Positions 63,595 through 64,000 of a stretch of DNA of 64,000 nt are shown piece by piece. The stretch is taken from contig NC_044574.1 of assembly GCF_901933205.1 (NCBI RefSeq), positions 420,001-484,000 on the forward strand. The letters run 5' to 3'. This stretch comes from Camarhynchus parvulus (taxonomy: Eukaryota > Chordata > Aves > Passeriformes > Thraupidae). The notes beneath the pieces are model-generated. The model was not told the origin of the DNA. It saw nothing but the letters and a program-made list of their open reading frames with translations, and did not search any database. How positions within the stretch are numbered: position 1 is the stretch's first letter; every line of letters begins with the position of its first letter. The translations under genes were made by a program, and so were the position numbers.

Positions 63595-63981
63595 TGCCAC
63601 AGACATCTCTTATGGAAAATCCTTTCTTTAGGATGTTTCCTCCTGAGAAGCTGAGAGGCCTCAGGAACAAAATGTAAACAATGATTATCTGCTGCTGTGG
63701 AATGCAACAGGTGCATCTGTGATTGGTCTCACGTGGTTGTTTTTGATTAATGGCCAATCACAGTCAGCTGGCTTGGACTCTCTGAGAGACACAAGCCTTT
63801 GTTATCATTCTTTCCTTTTCTATTCTTAGCTTAGCTAGCCTTCTGATGAAATCCTTTCTTCTATTATTTTAGTATAGTTTTAATGTAATAGATATCATAA
63901 AATAATCAATCAGCCTTCTGAAACATGGAGTCAGATCCTCGTCTCTTCCCTCACCCTGAGACCCCTCTGAACACTGTCACA
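63595..63981 (+). mobile_element. Solo LTR, family A copy 6
   Basis: TGCCACAGACATCTC to GAACACTGTCACA, 387 bases, flanked by exact GAGGAC hexamers (63589-63594 and 63982-63987). CCAAT pair, TAGTATAGTTTTAATGTAAT and AATAATCAATCAGCC region are intact. Antisense to the ADAM gene. Confidence 0.96.
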
Positions 63982-64000
63982 GAGGACCCCTCTGTCCTTC

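Noticed and set aside
1..64000. Telomere repeats, tRNA, rRNA or snRNA genes
   Set aside because: No TTAGGG arrays and no recognisable tRNA or other structured RNA signature was noticed.

Overview
This looks like vertebrate nuclear DNA, most probably from a songbird microchromosome. Three things point there. CR1 (chicken repeat 1) LINE 3' ends occur about 20 times with the bird-type 3' UTR. Many solo endogenous-retrovirus LTRs of the kind seen in passerines are present, most with 6-bp target duplications. The DNA is GC-rich with very dense minisatellites. There is no bacterial gene organisation. Nearly all long open reading frames are stop-free tandem repeats and are not listed as genes.

The one gene that can be read with confidence is on the minus strand at the right end (63299 down to 49710). 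It is the 3' half of an ADAM-family metalloprotease/disintegrin gene, best matched to the ADAM33/ADAM13 branch. Twelve exons can be placed with compatible phases: end of the disintegrin domain, cysteine-rich domain, EGF-like module, transmembrane segment, and a long proline-rich cytoplasmic tail that includes an 18-nt microexon. Pro-domain and metalloprotease exons lie beyond position 64000. The EGF-like exon carries an apparent 1-base loss in a C run, which breaks the frame unless it is a sequencing error.

Layout: 1-4100 degenerate tandem repeats and an old LTR; 4245-11950 LTRs, CR1 copies and two large minisatellites (6365-7445, 8940-9900); 12000-19000 a run of at least seven tandem arrays and an LTR; 20000-22100 three LTRs close together; 22400-32640 further arrays, including a 1.3-kb 23-bp array and a 0.9-kb hexanucleotide array; 33000-38070 LTRs and a duplicated 334-bp block; 38300-47800 arrays (40-bp, 25-bp, CATC, 10-bp); 48000-49700 mostly single-copy DNA and the presumed 3' UTR; 49710-63299 the ADAM gene with introns full of arrays; 63595-63981 a solo LTR in an upstream intron.

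The most unusual pattern is in the ADAM gene. At least four introns hold a tandem array that starts at the exon's 5' splice site and whose unit contains a copy of that splice donor. One further array duplicates a 3' splice site. Outside the gene, several minisatellites grew from one CR1 3'-UTR motif, and an AT-rich site inside one LTR family expanded independently in three insertions.
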